A DNA stretch of 64,000 nucleotides from WTGU01 sp965242855 (GCA_965242855.1 OZ251509.1:3286001-3350000), one strand, 5' to 3'; counted from the first letter of the stretch, positions 7,600 through 16,818 are shown. Translations and numbers: made by a program. The notes: generated by a model not told the origin, from the letters alone.

Positions 7600-9741
7600 T
7601 CAGGCGGCTTTCCGGCGGATCAGCGTGATGATCTCCGACGCCGCGTCGGGGATGTTGGTGCCGGGGCCGAAGACCGCCGCGACGCCGCACTCGCGCAGGA
7701 ACCCGTGGTCCGCCGGCGGGATCACCCCGCCGCAGACGACCACCACGTGGCCCGCCCCCTCGCCGCGCAGCGCCTGCACGAGCTCCGGCACCAGGGTCTT
7801 GTGTCCGGCCGCTTGGCTCGATGCGCCCACGACGTGCACGTCGTTTTCCAGCGCGTCGCGCGCCGCCTCCTCCGGGGTCTGGAACAGGGGGCCGATATCG
7901 ACGTCGAAGCCGATGTCGGCGAAGGCCGTGGCGATCACCTTGGCGCCGCGGTCGTGCCCGTCCTGCCCGAGCTTGACGACCAGCATCCGCGGCCGACGCC
8001 CTTCCGCCTCGGCGAAGCGCGCCGTCTCGCACCGGATATTCTCGAACGCCTCGTCCCGCCCCCGGGCCGCGCCGTAGACGCCGGAAACCGCGCGCACGGT
8101 CGCCCGATGGCGGGTGAAGACGGCCTCCAGCGCGTCGGAAACCTCGCCCACCGTGGCGCGGGCGCGCATTGCCTCGATCGCTGGCGCGAGAAGGTTGCCG
8201 TCGCCGCGCGCCGCTTCGGTCAGGCGCGCGAGCGCCGCGCGGCAGGCGGCTTCATCGCGCCCGGCGCGCACGACCCGGAGGCGCGCGATCTGCGTCTCGC
8301 GAACCGCCTTGTTGTCCACGTCCAGCAAGGCGGGCATGTCGTCGTCGTCGGCCGCGTAGCGGTTGACGCCGACGACGACGTCCTCGCCCCGATCGATCCG
8401 CGCCTGCCGCCGCGCGGCGGCTTCCTCGATGCGGAGCTTGGGCATCCCGGCGGCGACCGCCTGGGTCATGCCGCCGAGCGCCTCTACCTCGTCGATCAGC
8501 GCCGCCGCCTCGCGCGCCAGCGCGCAGGTCAGCGCCTCCACGTAGTAGGAGCCGCCGAGAGGGTCCACGACCTTCGGCACGCCGGTCTCGTGCCGCAGGA
8601 TCAGCTGGGTGTTGCGCGCGATCCGGGCCGAGAAATCGGTCGGCAGCGCCACCGCCTCGTCGAGGGCGTTGGTGTGGAGCGACTGGGTGCCGCCGAGCAC
8701 CGCCGCGAGCGCCTCGTAGGCAGTTCTGATCACGTTGTTGTAGGGGTCCTGCTCCGCCAGCGAGACGCCCGACGTCTGGCAATGGGTGCGCAGCATCAGG
8801 GAGCGCGGATCCCGGGGATCGAACTGGCGCATCAGCCGCGCCCACAGCAGCCGCGCCGCGCGGAGCTTCGCCGCCTCCATGAAGAAGTTCATGCCGATGC
8901 AGAAGAAGAAGGAGAGTCGCGGCGCGAAATCGTCGATCGCGAGGCCGCGCGCAAGCGCCGCGCGCACGTATTCGAGGCCGTCGGCGAGGGTGAAGCCGAG
9001 CTCCTGGACCAGCGTCGCGCCGGCCTCCTGCATGTGGTAGCCGGAGATGGAAATCGAGTTGAACCTGGGCATGTGCGCGGCCGTGTAGGCGATGATGTCG
9101 GCGACGATCCGCATGCTCGGCTCGGGCGGATAGATGTAGGTGTTGCGGACCATGAACTCCTTCAGGATGTCGTTCTGGATGGTCCCGGCGAGCCGCTCCC
9201 GCCGCGCGCCCTGCTCGTCGGCCGCCACGATATAGGCCGCGAGCACCGGCAGCACCGCCCCGTTCATGGTCATTGAGACGCTCGCCTCGTCGAGGGGGAT
9301 GCCGTCGAACAGGATTTTCATGTCCTCGACGGTGTCGATCGCGACGCCCGCCTTGCCGACGTCGCCCCGCACCCGCGGGTGATCGCTGTCGTAGCCGCGG
9401 TGGGTCGCGAGATCGAAAGCGACGGAAAGCCCCTTCTGGCCGGCGGCCAGGTTGCGTCTGTAGAAGGCGTTCGATTCCTCGGCGGTGGCGAAGCCGGCGT
9501 ATTGGCGGACGGTCCAGGGCCGGTTGGCGAACATCGTCGCCCGGACGCCGCGCGCGAAGGGCGGGAAGCCGGGCAGCCCCGGCTCGTCCTGGAGCGCTTC
9601 CAGGTCGGCAGCCGTGTAGAGCGATTTGACCTCGATTCCCTCGGGAGTCGGCCACGCGAGGGATGCGGGCGCCGCCCCGGAAAGCTCCTCGGCCGCGAGC
9701 GCTTCCCAATCGGAGAGCGTCTTCTTCGGAAAGTCTGCCAT
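7600..9741 (-). CDS. scpA: methylmalonyl-CoA mutase (catalytic and B12-binding domains)
   Basis: Adenosylcobalamin-dependent isomerase converting methylmalonyl-CoA to succinyl-CoA in propionate metabolism. The 713-residue product carries the acyl-CoA TIM-barrel domain (about 50-560) with TMNGAV, RNTYIYPPEP and SGYHMQEAGA segments, then a cobalamin domain with the cobalt-ligand motif DGHDRG in the last 130 residues. Length equals the family's large subunit, with no separate small-subunit gene beside it. The ATG at 9741 follows a gagaggag site. MeaB, its chaperone, is encoded 3 kb downstream. Confidence 0.96.
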   Translation of the reverse strand: MADFPKKTLSDWEALAAEELSGAAPASLAWPTPEGIEVKSLYTAADLEALQDEPGLPGFPPFARGVRATMFANRPWTVRQYAGFATAEESNAFYRRNLAAGQKGLSVAFDLATHRGYDSDHPRVRGDVGKAGVAIDTVEDMKILFDGIPLDEASVSMTMNGAVLPVLAAYIVAADEQGARRERLAGTIQNDILKEFMVRNTYIYPPEPSMRIVADIIAYTAAHMPRFNSISISGYHMQEAGATLVQELGFTLADGLEYVRAALARGLAIDDFAPRLSFFFCIGMNFFMEAAKLRAARLLWARLMRQFDPRDPRSLMLRTHCQTSGVSLAEQDPYNNVIRTAYEALAAVLGGTQSLHTNALDEAVALPTDFSARIARNTQLILRHETGVPKVVDPLGGSYYVEALTCALAREAAALIDEVEALGGMTQAVAAGMPKLRIEEAAARRQARIDRGEDVVVGVNRYAADDDDMPALLDVDNKAVRETQIARLRVVRAGRDEAACRAALARLTEAARGDGNLLAPAIEAMRARATVGEVSDALEAVFTRHRATVRAVSGVYGAARGRDEAFENIRCETARFAEAEGRRPRMLVVKLGQDGHDRGAKVIATAFADIGFDVDIGPLFQTPEEAARDALENDVHVVGASSQAAGHKTLVPELVQALRGEGAGHVVVVCGGVIPPADHGFLRECGVAAVFGPGTNIPDAASEIITLIRRKAA

Positions 9742-9775
9742 GGGGACGTCTCCTCTCGTGCGCTCCCCGGAACGC

Positions 9776-10414
9776 TCACGCGCCATCGGCATCCAGCCCC
9801 CAGGACGTCCATCCTTTCGCGCTGGCGCGCGCGAAAAGCTCGATTTTCCTGGCGCTCGGGAACATGCTGTCAATGCACTTACGTACTTCGCTTGGTTTGT
9901 GCGAGTGCGCGCCGCGCTTGACACTCACAAGCTGTCGGACGTTTCTCGCTCCGCGCGGTGACGGTATCCGGCCATTCTTGAAAACAAGGCAAAGCTCGCA
10001 TTGGCTCATGGTATAGAATCCCGGGTTGACCCGTTGCTTGTCCCACACGAAGGCGACGGTCGCCCATGCGAAACCCCATGCCTTGCCGAGCGCGATGGCT
10101 TGATCGAGATGCGGATTGGACGACCACATGAACAGCAGGCTGTCGCGCGCCGTTATGCGAGGGACATCGAGCGCACAAAGCATATCCAACGTCACGGTAG
10201 GATAATGCTTCTCTGCCCCACCTGTGTCTCTCCTCCCCGGCCCGGCATGTTGCAGCTGACCCTTGTAGTCCCATGGGGGATCGGCGTAGATGATCTCGAA
10301 ACGGTCCGATGGAAATTCAGGAAATATCGATCTCCCCAGGGGTTTTCGAGTTCGCTTGGTGAACAGATCCTCCACCGATCTTCCAGGAATCCCCCTTCCG
10401 AAAATCGTGTCCAT
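9776..10414 (-). CDS. MT-A70 family adenine methyltransferase
   Basis: 212 residues with the MT-A70 catalytic motif DPPW at 45-48, a mid-domain LLFMWSSNPHL strand and the C-terminal block KPSEVRKCI...FPSARKIELFAR...GWTSWG typical of bacterial and phage members. It transfers a methyl group to N6 of adenine, probably in DNA. It stops 34 nt before the mutase start and is less GC-rich than it, so it looks inserted upstream of scpA. ATG 10414 is preferred because homology-like sequence starts near there; ATG 10456 would add 14 residues. No restriction partner is visible. Confidence 0.88.
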   Translation of the reverse strand: MDTIFGRGIPGRSVEDLFTKRTRKPLGRSIFPEFPSDRFEIIYADPPWDYKGQLQHAGPGRRDTGGAEKHYPTVTLDMLCALDVPRITARDSLLFMWSSNPHLDQAIALGKAWGFAWATVAFVWDKQRVNPGFYTMSQCELCLVFKNGRIPSPRGARNVRQLVSVKRGAHSHKPSEVRKCIDSMFPSARKIELFARASAKGWTSWGLDADGA

Positions 10415-10688
10415 TCCGCTACACCTCTGCCCCGGTTTTGATAGTGGATAAAACACCGATACGTCAGCCGAGATACATCAGCCGATCTCCGACCGCACCG
10501 GCTGCGACCGATTATATCCGAATTCGTGTGTCTGCGACGTAGATGCTGTGACGGCCCTCTCAAGGTCATGCCGGCCCTGGGCGCGGGCCTTCAGGCGCGC
10601 CTTACGCGCGGGGCGCACATGCGTCAGTCCGGTGTATGCACTTTTGTCGGTGCCCCCCTCGCCGGCCTCGGGGCATGCGAAAGACGGA

Positions 10689-11672
10689 CTATCCCCAGAG
10701 CGCCGGCGGGGGCGGTTCCAGCACCGTGCCGCGGTAGCGGAGGCCGGGTTCGCGGTCCTTCGCCAGCAGCAGGGGGGCATCGAGATCGACGTAGTCGGCG
10801 CGCCCGACGAGCAGCGTCGCCGGCGCCATGGCCAGCGAGGTGCCGACCATGCAGCCGACCATGATCCGGAAGCCCGCCGCCTCCGCGGCCGCCACGAGCG
10901 CGAGCGCCTCCGTCAGGCCGCCGGTCTTGTCGAGCTTGACGTTGACCATCCGGTAGCGGCCTTCGAGGCGCGCCAGATCGGCCGTCGTGTGGCAGCTTTC
11001 GTCCGCGCAGAGGGGGAGCGCGAAGCGCCGGCCCGCCAGGGCATCGTCTTCGCCGGCCGGCAACGGCTGCTCCACCATTTCGACGCCGAGGGCGTGGAGG
11101 GCAGGGAGGAACTCGTCCAGCATCGCGGCCTCCCAACCCTCGTTCGCGTCCACGATCAACCGGGCGTTCGGCGCGTTCTCGCGGACGGCCCGCACCCGCG
11201 CGAGATCGCCGGCGCCGGCGACCTTAAGCTTGAGCAACGGCAGGGCGGCATGGCGCGCCGCCGCGCGCCCCATGTTCTCGGGCGTGTCGAGGCCGAGCGT
11301 CATGGCGGTCGTGCAGAGACGGGGCGGCGCCAGCCCCGCCAGTTCCCAGACGCGGCGGCCGGCGCGCTTCGCCTCCAGATCCCAGAGCGCGCAATCCACC
11401 GCGTTGCGGGCGGCACCGGCGGGCAGCGCATCGCGCAGGGCGGCGCGGCTCAGGCCGTCCTCGACCGCTCCGCGCACGCTTTCGATTGCCGCATGCGTGC
11501 CCTCCGGCGTCTCGCCGTAGCGCGGGTAGGGGGCCGCCTCACCGCGCCCGGTGTGCGCGTCCTCGGCGATCTCGACCACCACCGTGCGTGACTCGATCCT
11601 GACGCCACGGGCGATGCGGAAGGTCCCGCGAAGCGGCCACGACTCGAGGCGGACGGAGAGGCGCCGCCGCAT
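10689..11672 (-). CDS. dgcA: enolase-superfamily dipeptide epimerase / DgcA-like N-acetyl-glutamate racemase
   Basis: 327-residue muconate-lactonizing-type member of the enolase superfamily. Catalytic KxK at K148/K150, metal ligands D175 (DANEG), E201 (EQPL) and D224 (DES), and the second lysine at K246 (NVKLDKTGG) are all present. Many such proteins are L-Ala-D/L-Glu epimerases. The adjacent DUF1611 gene instead fits the DgcN-DgcA route, in which N-acetyl-D-glutamate is racemised to N-acetyl-L-glutamate. I favour the second reading from gene context; the sequence alone does not separate them. Confidence 0.85.
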   Translation of the reverse strand: MRRRLSVRLESWPLRGTFRIARGVRIESRTVVVEIAEDAHTGRGEAAPYPRYGETPEGTHAAIESVRGAVEDGLSRAALRDALPAGAARNAVDCALWDLEAKRAGRRVWELAGLAPPRLCTTAMTLGLDTPENMGRAAARHAALPLLKLKVAGAGDLARVRAVRENAPNARLIVDANEGWEAAMLDEFLPALHALGVEMVEQPLPAGEDDALAGRRFALPLCADESCHTTADLARLEGRYRMVNVKLDKTGGLTEALALVAAAEAAGFRIMVGCMVGTSLAMAPATLLVGRADYVDLDAPLLLAKDREPGLRYRGTVLEPPPPALWG

Positions 11673-11687
11673 CGGCCGTTCCGCCGG

Positions 11688-12698
11688 TTACACTAGGCGG
11701 TCGGCGATCGGCCCAACCCCGGTGCGCAGCGGGTCGACGCAGGGCAGACCGTGGGCTTCCGCCAGCTCCCCGAGCAGGGCGCCGGCGTCCGCTTCCATCA
11801 GCCCGTGGGTGTCGATGCTCAGGCCGGCGCAGACGACGCCGGGGTTGGTCAGCCGCGCGGCTTCGAGATTCGCCGCGATGCAGGGGCCGATTGCCGGCAG
11901 CGGCCAGCCCGGCAAGCCGCGCATGTGCGTCCGCGTCGGTTCGTGGCAGACGACGATGGCGTCGGGCTGCGCGCCGTGGATCAGGCCCAGGGTCACGCCC
12001 GCGAAGGAGGGGTGGAAGAGCGATCCCTGCCCCTCGACGAGGTCCCAGTGATCCGGGTCGTTCACCGGCGCGAGCCATTCCGTCGCGCCCGAGATGAAAT
12101 CGGCGACCACGGCGTCGACGGAGACGCCCTCGCCCGCGATGAAGATCCCGGTCTGCCCCGTCGCGCGGAAGGTGCAGGCAACGCCGCGCTTGCGCAGCTC
12201 GGCTTCGAGGGCGAGGGTGGTGTACATCTTGCCGACCGAGGCGTCGGTGCCGACCGTCAACAGGCGCTTGCCGGCCCGACGCACGCCCGACCCCATCGGG
12301 AATTCGCGCGGCGGATGGCGCACGTCGAAGAGGCGCCGCCCGCCCGCCCGGGCCCGCTCGCGGAGCGCCGGGACGTCGCCGAGCCGCGAATGGAGCCCGC
12401 TCGCCAGATCGAGCCCGGCGTCGAGCGCCGCCAGGAGCGTGGGCAGCCAATCGTCTCCGATGACGCCGCCCCGGTTGGCGACGCCGACGACGAGGGTCCG
12501 GGCGCCCCCGGCCGCGGCCTCCTCGACCGTCATCTCGGGGAGGTCCAGGCGGGCGTTGCACCCGTCGAGCCGGAGCTGCCCGAGACACAGGTCCGGCCGC
12601 CACGCGAAGACCCCGCGGGCGGTCTTGGCGGCGAGTTCGTCGCGCGCGTCGCCGAGGAAAAGCAGATAGGGCGGATCGATGTGCGGGCGCGCGTCCAT
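11688..12698 (-). CDS. dgcN: DUF1611 protein, DgcN-like D-glutamate N-acetyltransferase
   Basis: 336 residues, full family length. The N-terminal half has Rossmann-like strands; the C-terminal half begins with a P-loop-like GTDASVGKMYT and continues with EGQGSL(F)HP and CHEPTRTH segments conserved in DUF1611. Family knowledge: DgcN acetylates D-glutamate before racemisation by DgcA. It lies 15 nt upstream of the epimerase gene on the same strand, so the two form an operon. The product N-acetyl-L-glutamate could also feed arginine synthesis through ArgJ, encoded 16 kb away. Confidence 0.85.
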   Translation of the reverse strand: MDARPHIDPPYLLFLGDARDELAAKTARGVFAWRPDLCLGQLRLDGCNARLDLPEMTVEEAAAGGARTLVVGVANRGGVIGDDWLPTLLAALDAGLDLASGLHSRLGDVPALRERARAGGRRLFDVRHPPREFPMGSGVRRAGKRLLTVGTDASVGKMYTTLALEAELRKRGVACTFRATGQTGIFIAGEGVSVDAVVADFISGATEWLAPVNDPDHWDLVEGQGSLFHPSFAGVTLGLIHGAQPDAIVVCHEPTRTHMRGLPGWPLPAIGPCIAANLEAARLTNPGVVCAGLSIDTHGLMEADAGALLGELAEAHGLPCVDPLRTGVGPIADRLV

Positions 12699-13057
12699 GC
12701 CTCTCCCTTCCTGCAGCCTCCCGCGAGTCTGGCGCTTCGCGCTTGCACCCGCAAGTGCCCACAGTCATACTGCCCCGCGAGTCGCCGCAGTGAACGGACC
12801 GTTGGCGAGGTCGAGACCGCGGTGATTACAGCATCTGTTCATCGTTGTGGAAAAGGCCGTCGTCATGACCACGTGCACAAAGTTGTTTCAAAGGGCCAAG
12901 ACGAACACACGATTCAAGAATATCTCCTGAAGATGCCGATAGATTCCCTAAAGCTTCATAACACAAACTCTTTCCTTCGCGAAGATGTAAGAGGGTGTTC
13001 ATTCGAGAAAAATGAAGTGTGTTGGCTTGTGAATTCCTGCTTTATTTATAAATCGCA
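12699..13057. other. spacer marking the left edge of a low-GC insert
   Basis: From about 12,830 the base composition drops abruptly from very GC-rich to roughly balanced, and it stays low through 14,950. The spacer holds a possible 79-codon frame (GTG 12822 to TGA 13061) whose stop overlaps the ATG of the HD gene as ATGA. It resembles nothing I know and may be chance. An AT-rich tttatttataaat just before the HD gene could be a promoter -10 region. Confidence 0.4.
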
Positions 13058-14380
13058 ATGATGATGAAAAATTCTCATGAGATCAGAGATCCAGTCCATG
13101 TATTTGTCCGTATGGACAATGACGAGCGTCGGGTTTTGGACTCGATACCGTTCCAAAGACTGCGCCATATTCATCAACTAGCGATGACCTATCTCGTATA
13201 CCCAGGCGCGACACACAAGCGATTCGAGCACTCCCTTGGCGTAATGGAGCTTGCCAGTCGCGTTTTTGACGTCATCACGAACCCAGATAATGTTATCGAT
13301 GACATCAAAAATTTGTTAAAACCAATTACCAATCGAGACCAGCTGATGTACTGGCGACGAGTCCTGAGAATGGCTGCTCTATGTCATGATATAGGACATT
13401 TGCCGTTCTCGCACGCCGCCGAGAAAGACCTTCTCCCAAAAGAGTGGGACCATGAAAGGTTAACTCGCGAACTGATCCTCAGCGATGAGATGAGAGAAAT
13501 CTGGTGCTCCATCACACCCCCACTGCGTCCTGAGGATATAGTGAAATTGGCAATTGGCCCAAAAAAGAACGGTTTGTCAAATTTTTCGGACTGGGAAGCA
13601 ATTCTAGCCGAGATTATTGTTGGAGATGCCTTCGGTGTTGATCGTATGGATTATCTTTTGCGCGATTCCTATCATGCGGGCGTTGCCTACGGTAAATTCG
13701 ATCATTACCGACTGATCGACACGTTGCGAATTTCGACGCAGGCGCAATCGTCATCTCAGGAACCGGCACTTGGTATGGAAGAAGGTGGTATTCAGTCTGC
13801 CGAAGCTCTTATGCTCGCACGCTATCTCATGTACTCGCAAGTTTATTTCCATCCAGTGCGTCGAATTTACGATATTCATTTGAAAGATTTTCTCAAAATT
13901 TGGCTAAAGGAGGGTGTTTTTCCGACAAAAAATTTAGTTCATCACCTGAGTATAACGGATAGCGACGTCTCCGCTGCTCTATGGAAAGCGGCGTTCAATG
14001 AATGCGACTCCGGACATTTGCATGCGCGTCGGATAGTACGTCGTAAGCACTTCAAGGTCGTTTACGAAAGAAGTCCCGAAGATATTAAAATTAACCCGGA
14101 ATCGGGAAGTTCTATTTACGAGGCATTGAAATCAGAATATGGCGACGATCACTTTCGACATGATTATTACACACAGAAAAGCGGATCGCCAAACTTTCCG
14201 GTGATCATGCGTAACCGTGGTATAATTTCGTCTCTTTCGCTATCCGAAACCTTAAAAAACATTCCTGTGGTATCTGTCGACTATGTTTTTGCGGATAGAG
14301 ATTACTTCCATGAGGCACGGGAATGGATCGACAAGAACCGCCAAAATATCATCAAGCCTCAATCGGAGGAAAAGGGATGA
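13058..14380 (+). CDS. HD-domain phosphohydrolase (SAMHD1/dGTPase-like, YwfO-type)
   Basis: 440 residues. The N-terminus RDPVH and the metal-binding HD set are intact: H58 in RFEHS, H110-D111 in CHDIGHLPFSHA, and D195 in GVDRMDYLLRDS. These place it with COG1078 HD phosphohydrolases, related to dNTP triphosphohydrolases; whether it cleaves dNTPs, ppGpp or another nucleotide cannot be told. The downstream YwgA-like gene overlaps its stop by 4 nt (ATGA), so they are coupled. Base composition and codon use are far less GC-rich than the flanking core genes, a sign of horizontal transfer. Confidence 0.88.
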   Translation: MMMKNSHEIRDPVHVFVRMDNDERRVLDSIPFQRLRHIHQLAMTYLVYPGATHKRFEHSLGVMELASRVFDVITNPDNVIDDIKNLLKPITNRDQLMYWRRVLRMAALCHDIGHLPFSHAAEKDLLPKEWDHERLTRELILSDEMREIWCSITPPLRPEDIVKLAIGPKKNGLSNFSDWEAILAEIIVGDAFGVDRMDYLLRDSYHAGVAYGKFDHYRLIDTLRISTQAQSSSQEPALGMEEGGIQSAEALMLARYLMYSQVYFHPVRRIYDIHLKDFLKIWLKEGVFPTKNLVHHLSITDSDVSAALWKAAFNECDSGHLHARRIVRRKHFKVVYERSPEDIKINPESGSSIYEALKSEYGDDHFRHDYYTQKSGSPNFPVIMRNRGIISSLSLSETLKNIPVVSVDYVFADRDYFHEAREWIDKNRQNIIKPQSEEKG

Positions 14381-14949
14381 AGAGAATGCAGAGAGCGGCA
14401 CTGTTGACGAAGTTAATTACTGAGCTCCGTGATCACAGGAGCTGGTGCGGAGAGACGCATATTCAGAAGGCAGTTTATTTCGCACAATACCTTACCAAAA
14501 TCCCAATGAGATACGACTTCATCCTCTACAAGCACGGTCCTTTTTCGTTCGATTTGAGAGATGAATTGACCGCTCTCCGAGCGGATGAATTGTTAGAGCT
14601 CGAGCCTCGGCAGCCATACGGTGCTCGTATGGTCCCCACGAGTCAGAGCATGTACATACAGAAATTCTATCCAAAAACTCTGGGAAGGTACCAAGAGGGG
14701 ATTAGGTTTACGGCCCGCACACTCGGGGACAAGGGAGTCGTGGAACTTGAGCGCATGGCGACAGCCTTGTATATCAGCAAAGAATCGGGCGTCGGCCAAT
14801 CGAAAAAAGACCGAGCGGAGAGAATGACGAGCCTGAAGCCACACATATCGATGAGGGACGCACTCGATGCGATTCGGGAAGTTGATCGGATATCGGAGGA
14901 GGCTCCGCTCCCGACCGCACTTGCTGGCTCTCGTGCCGACCGTGCGTAG
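14377..14949 (+). CDS. YwgA-like protein (winged-helix/Panacea-like fold)
   Basis: 190 residues starting at an ATG that overlaps the HD gene's stop and has ggagga 6 nt upstream. The N-terminal segment ETHIQKAVYFAQ (26-37) followed by YKHGPFS (51-57) is characteristic of YwgA proteins and resembles the SocA/Panacea antitoxin-type domain. As I recall, Bacillus subtilis ywfO (HD) and ywgA are also neighbours, so the pairing seems conserved across phyla. A regulatory or antitoxin-like partner of the hydrolase is plausible, but no function is established. Low GC like its partner. Confidence 0.75.
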   Translation: MKRMQRAALLTKLITELRDHRSWCGETHIQKAVYFAQYLTKIPMRYDFILYKHGPFSFDLRDELTALRADELLELEPRQPYGARMVPTSQSMYIQKFYPKTLGRYQEGIRFTARTLGDKGVVELERMATALYISKESGVGQSKKDRAERMTSLKPHISMRDALDAIREVDRISEEAPLPTALAGSRADRA

Positions 14950-15031
14950 GACGATGCGCCAGCTGTTCTGGCTCGACTCTCTCAACCATGGCGCAGGGTG
15001 CGGGCGCGCTACCAAACGGTGTTAATCGCGC

Positions 15032-15060
15032 TTGATCCCGGCGCGCGCCGCCGATAGGGT
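15032..15060 (+). promoter_or_regulatory. candidate sigma-70 promoter for cysK
   Basis: TTGATC at 15032-15037 and TAGGGT at 15055-15060 are separated by 17 bp and lie 33 bp before the cysK start. This marks the return to core GC-rich DNA after the HD/YwgA insert. It is a pattern match only. Confidence 0.4.
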
Positions 15061-15092
15061 GCGCGCCGGTCTTCGGGGCATGGTGGGCCACC

Positions 15093-16109
15093 ATGACGAT
15101 GGTGCCGGGTTTCATCGAGCTGATCGGGAAGACGCCGCTGGTGCGCCTGCGCGGGGCCTCGGAGGCCACCGGCTGCGAAATCCTCGGCAAGTGCGAGTTC
15201 CTGAATCCGGGCGGGTCCGTCAAGGACCGCGCCGCCCTCTTCATCGTGCGCGACGCCGAGCGCGGCGGCCGGTTGAAGCCCGGCGGGGTCATCGTCGAGG
15301 GCACGGCGGGCAACACCGGCATCGGCCTGGCGCTCGTCGGCAACGCCCTCGGCTACCGCTCGGTGATCGTGATTCCGGAAACCCAGAGCCGGGAGAAGAA
15401 AGACATGCTCCGGCTCTGCGGCGCCGAATTGATCGAGGTCCCGGCGGTGCCCTACCGCGACCCCGACAACTACGTGAAATATTCGGGCCGGCTCGCCACC
15501 GCGCTCGCCGAAAAGGAGCCGAACGGCGCCGTCTGGGCCAACCAGTTCGACAACGTGGCCAACCGCCAGGCCCATATCGAAACCACCGGCCCAGAGATCT
15601 GGGAACAGACCGAGGGCAAGGTCGACGGTTTCGTCTGCGCGGTCGGCACCGGCGGTACCCTCGCCGGCGTCGGTCTGGCGCTCAAGGAGCGGAATCCCGC
15701 CGTCGTGATCGGCCTCGCCGACCCGATGGGCGCCGCGCTCTACAACCACTACGCCCACGGCGAACTGAAGGCGGAGGGCGACTCGATCACGGAAGGCATC
15801 GGCCAGGGCCGCATCACCGCGAATCTCGAGGGCGCGCCGATCGACGTCCCGTTCCAGATTCCGGACTCGGAGGCCCTGCCCCTGATCTTCGATCTGGCGC
15901 GGAACGAGGGCCACGTCATGGGCGGCTCGACCGGGATCAACATCGCCGGCGCGATCCGTCTGGCCCGGCACATGGGCCCCGGCCACACCATCGTCACCGT
16001 GCTCTGCGATTACGGGACCCGCTATTTCAGCAAGCTCTACAACCCCGCCTTCCTGCGCGAGCGCAGCCTGCCCGCGCCCCCCTGGCTCGACGATGTCGCC
16101 GCCGACTGA
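15093..16109 (+). CDS. cysK: cysteine synthase (O-acetylserine sulfhydrylase) family
   Basis: PLP-dependent enzyme making cysteine from O-acetylserine and sulfide. K44 in NPGGSVKDRAA is the Schiff-base lysine; EGTAGNTGIG (the substrate/phosphate loop) and GTGGTLAG follow. 338 residues is slightly longer than CysK of enteric bacteria and fits the alphaproteobacterial group. Its 3' end overlaps the alaX start by 17 nt, so cysK-alaX-sseA form a cysteine-centred operon. ATG 15099 is an alternative start two codons in. Confidence 0.92.
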   Translation: MTMVPGFIELIGKTPLVRLRGASEATGCEILGKCEFLNPGGSVKDRAALFIVRDAERGGRLKPGGVIVEGTAGNTGIGLALVGNALGYRSVIVIPETQSREKKDMLRLCGAELIEVPAVPYRDPDNYVKYSGRLATALAEKEPNGAVWANQFDNVANRQAHIETTGPEIWEQTEGKVDGFVCAVGTGGTLAGVGLALKERNPAVVIGLADPMGAALYNHYAHGELKAEGDSITEGIGQGRITANLEGAPIDVPFQIPDSEALPLIFDLARNEGHVMGGSTGINIAGAIRLARHMGPGHTIVTVLCDYGTRYFSKLYNPAFLRERSLPAPPWLDDVAAD

Positions 16110-16818
16110 GCTCCTGTTTCGCGCCGATCCCTACGCGCGGCGCTGCGATGCCCGGGTCAGCGCGGCGGAACCGGGGGCCGTCCGGCTGGAGCGGACGGTC
16201 TTCTATCCCGAAGGCGGTGGCCAGCCGGGCGATACCGGCCTCCTGCGCGGCGCGGACGGAGCGGAGATCGCGATCCGGAACACCCGGAAGGGGGCGGCGG
16301 CCGACGACGTCGTCCACCTGCTCGACCCGGAGGCCGCACCGCCGACGCCGGGGACCCGCGTGACCGCCGTGCTCGACTGGGAGCGCCGCCACCGCCACAT
16401 GCGGATGCACAGTTGCCTGCACCTCCTGAGCGCGGTCGTCGATGCGCCGGTGACCGGCGGGCAGTTGACGGCGGAGAAGGGCCGGCTCGATTTCGACCTC
16501 GCGGAGCGCCGGCTGGACAAGGCGGAGATCGAGGAACGCCTCAACGCGCTCATCGCCCGGGACCTGGCGGTCGCGCCGCGCTGGATCGACGACGCGGCGC
16601 TCGCGGCGCAGCCGGCACTGGTGAAGACCATGCGCGTGAAGCCGCCGACGGGAAGCAGCCGCGTCAGGCTCATCGAGGTGGATGGAATCGACCTCCAGCC
16701 CTGCGGCGGCACCCACGTCGCGCGGACCGGCGAGATCGGGCCGGTGACCGTCCGCAAGATCGAGAACAAGGGCCGGCACAACCGGCGCGTCACGGTCGCC
16801 TTCGGGGGCCGCCCATGA
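16093..16818 (+). CDS. alaX: alanyl-tRNA editing protein AlaX-type
   Basis: Free-standing editing domain that hydrolyses mischarged Ser- or Gly-tRNA(Ala). The 241-residue product has both zinc motifs: HxxxH at H106/H110 and CGGTH with C204/H208, plus the PEGGGQPGD loop at 39-47. It starts inside the cysK 3' end and its stop overlaps the sseA start (ATGA). Pairing with cysteine synthase is an operon observation and does not by itself suggest a different substrate. Confidence 0.92.
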   Translation: MSPPTELLFRADPYARRCDARVSAAEPGAVRLERTVFYPEGGGQPGDTGLLRGADGAEIAIRNTRKGAAADDVVHLLDPEAAPPTPGTRVTAVLDWERRHRHMRMHSCLHLLSAVVDAPVTGGQLTAEKGRLDFDLAERRLDKAEIEERLNALIARDLAVAPRWIDDAALAAQPALVKTMRVKPPTGSSRVRLIEVDGIDLQPCGGTHVARTGEIGPVTVRKIENKGRHNRRVTVAFGGRP

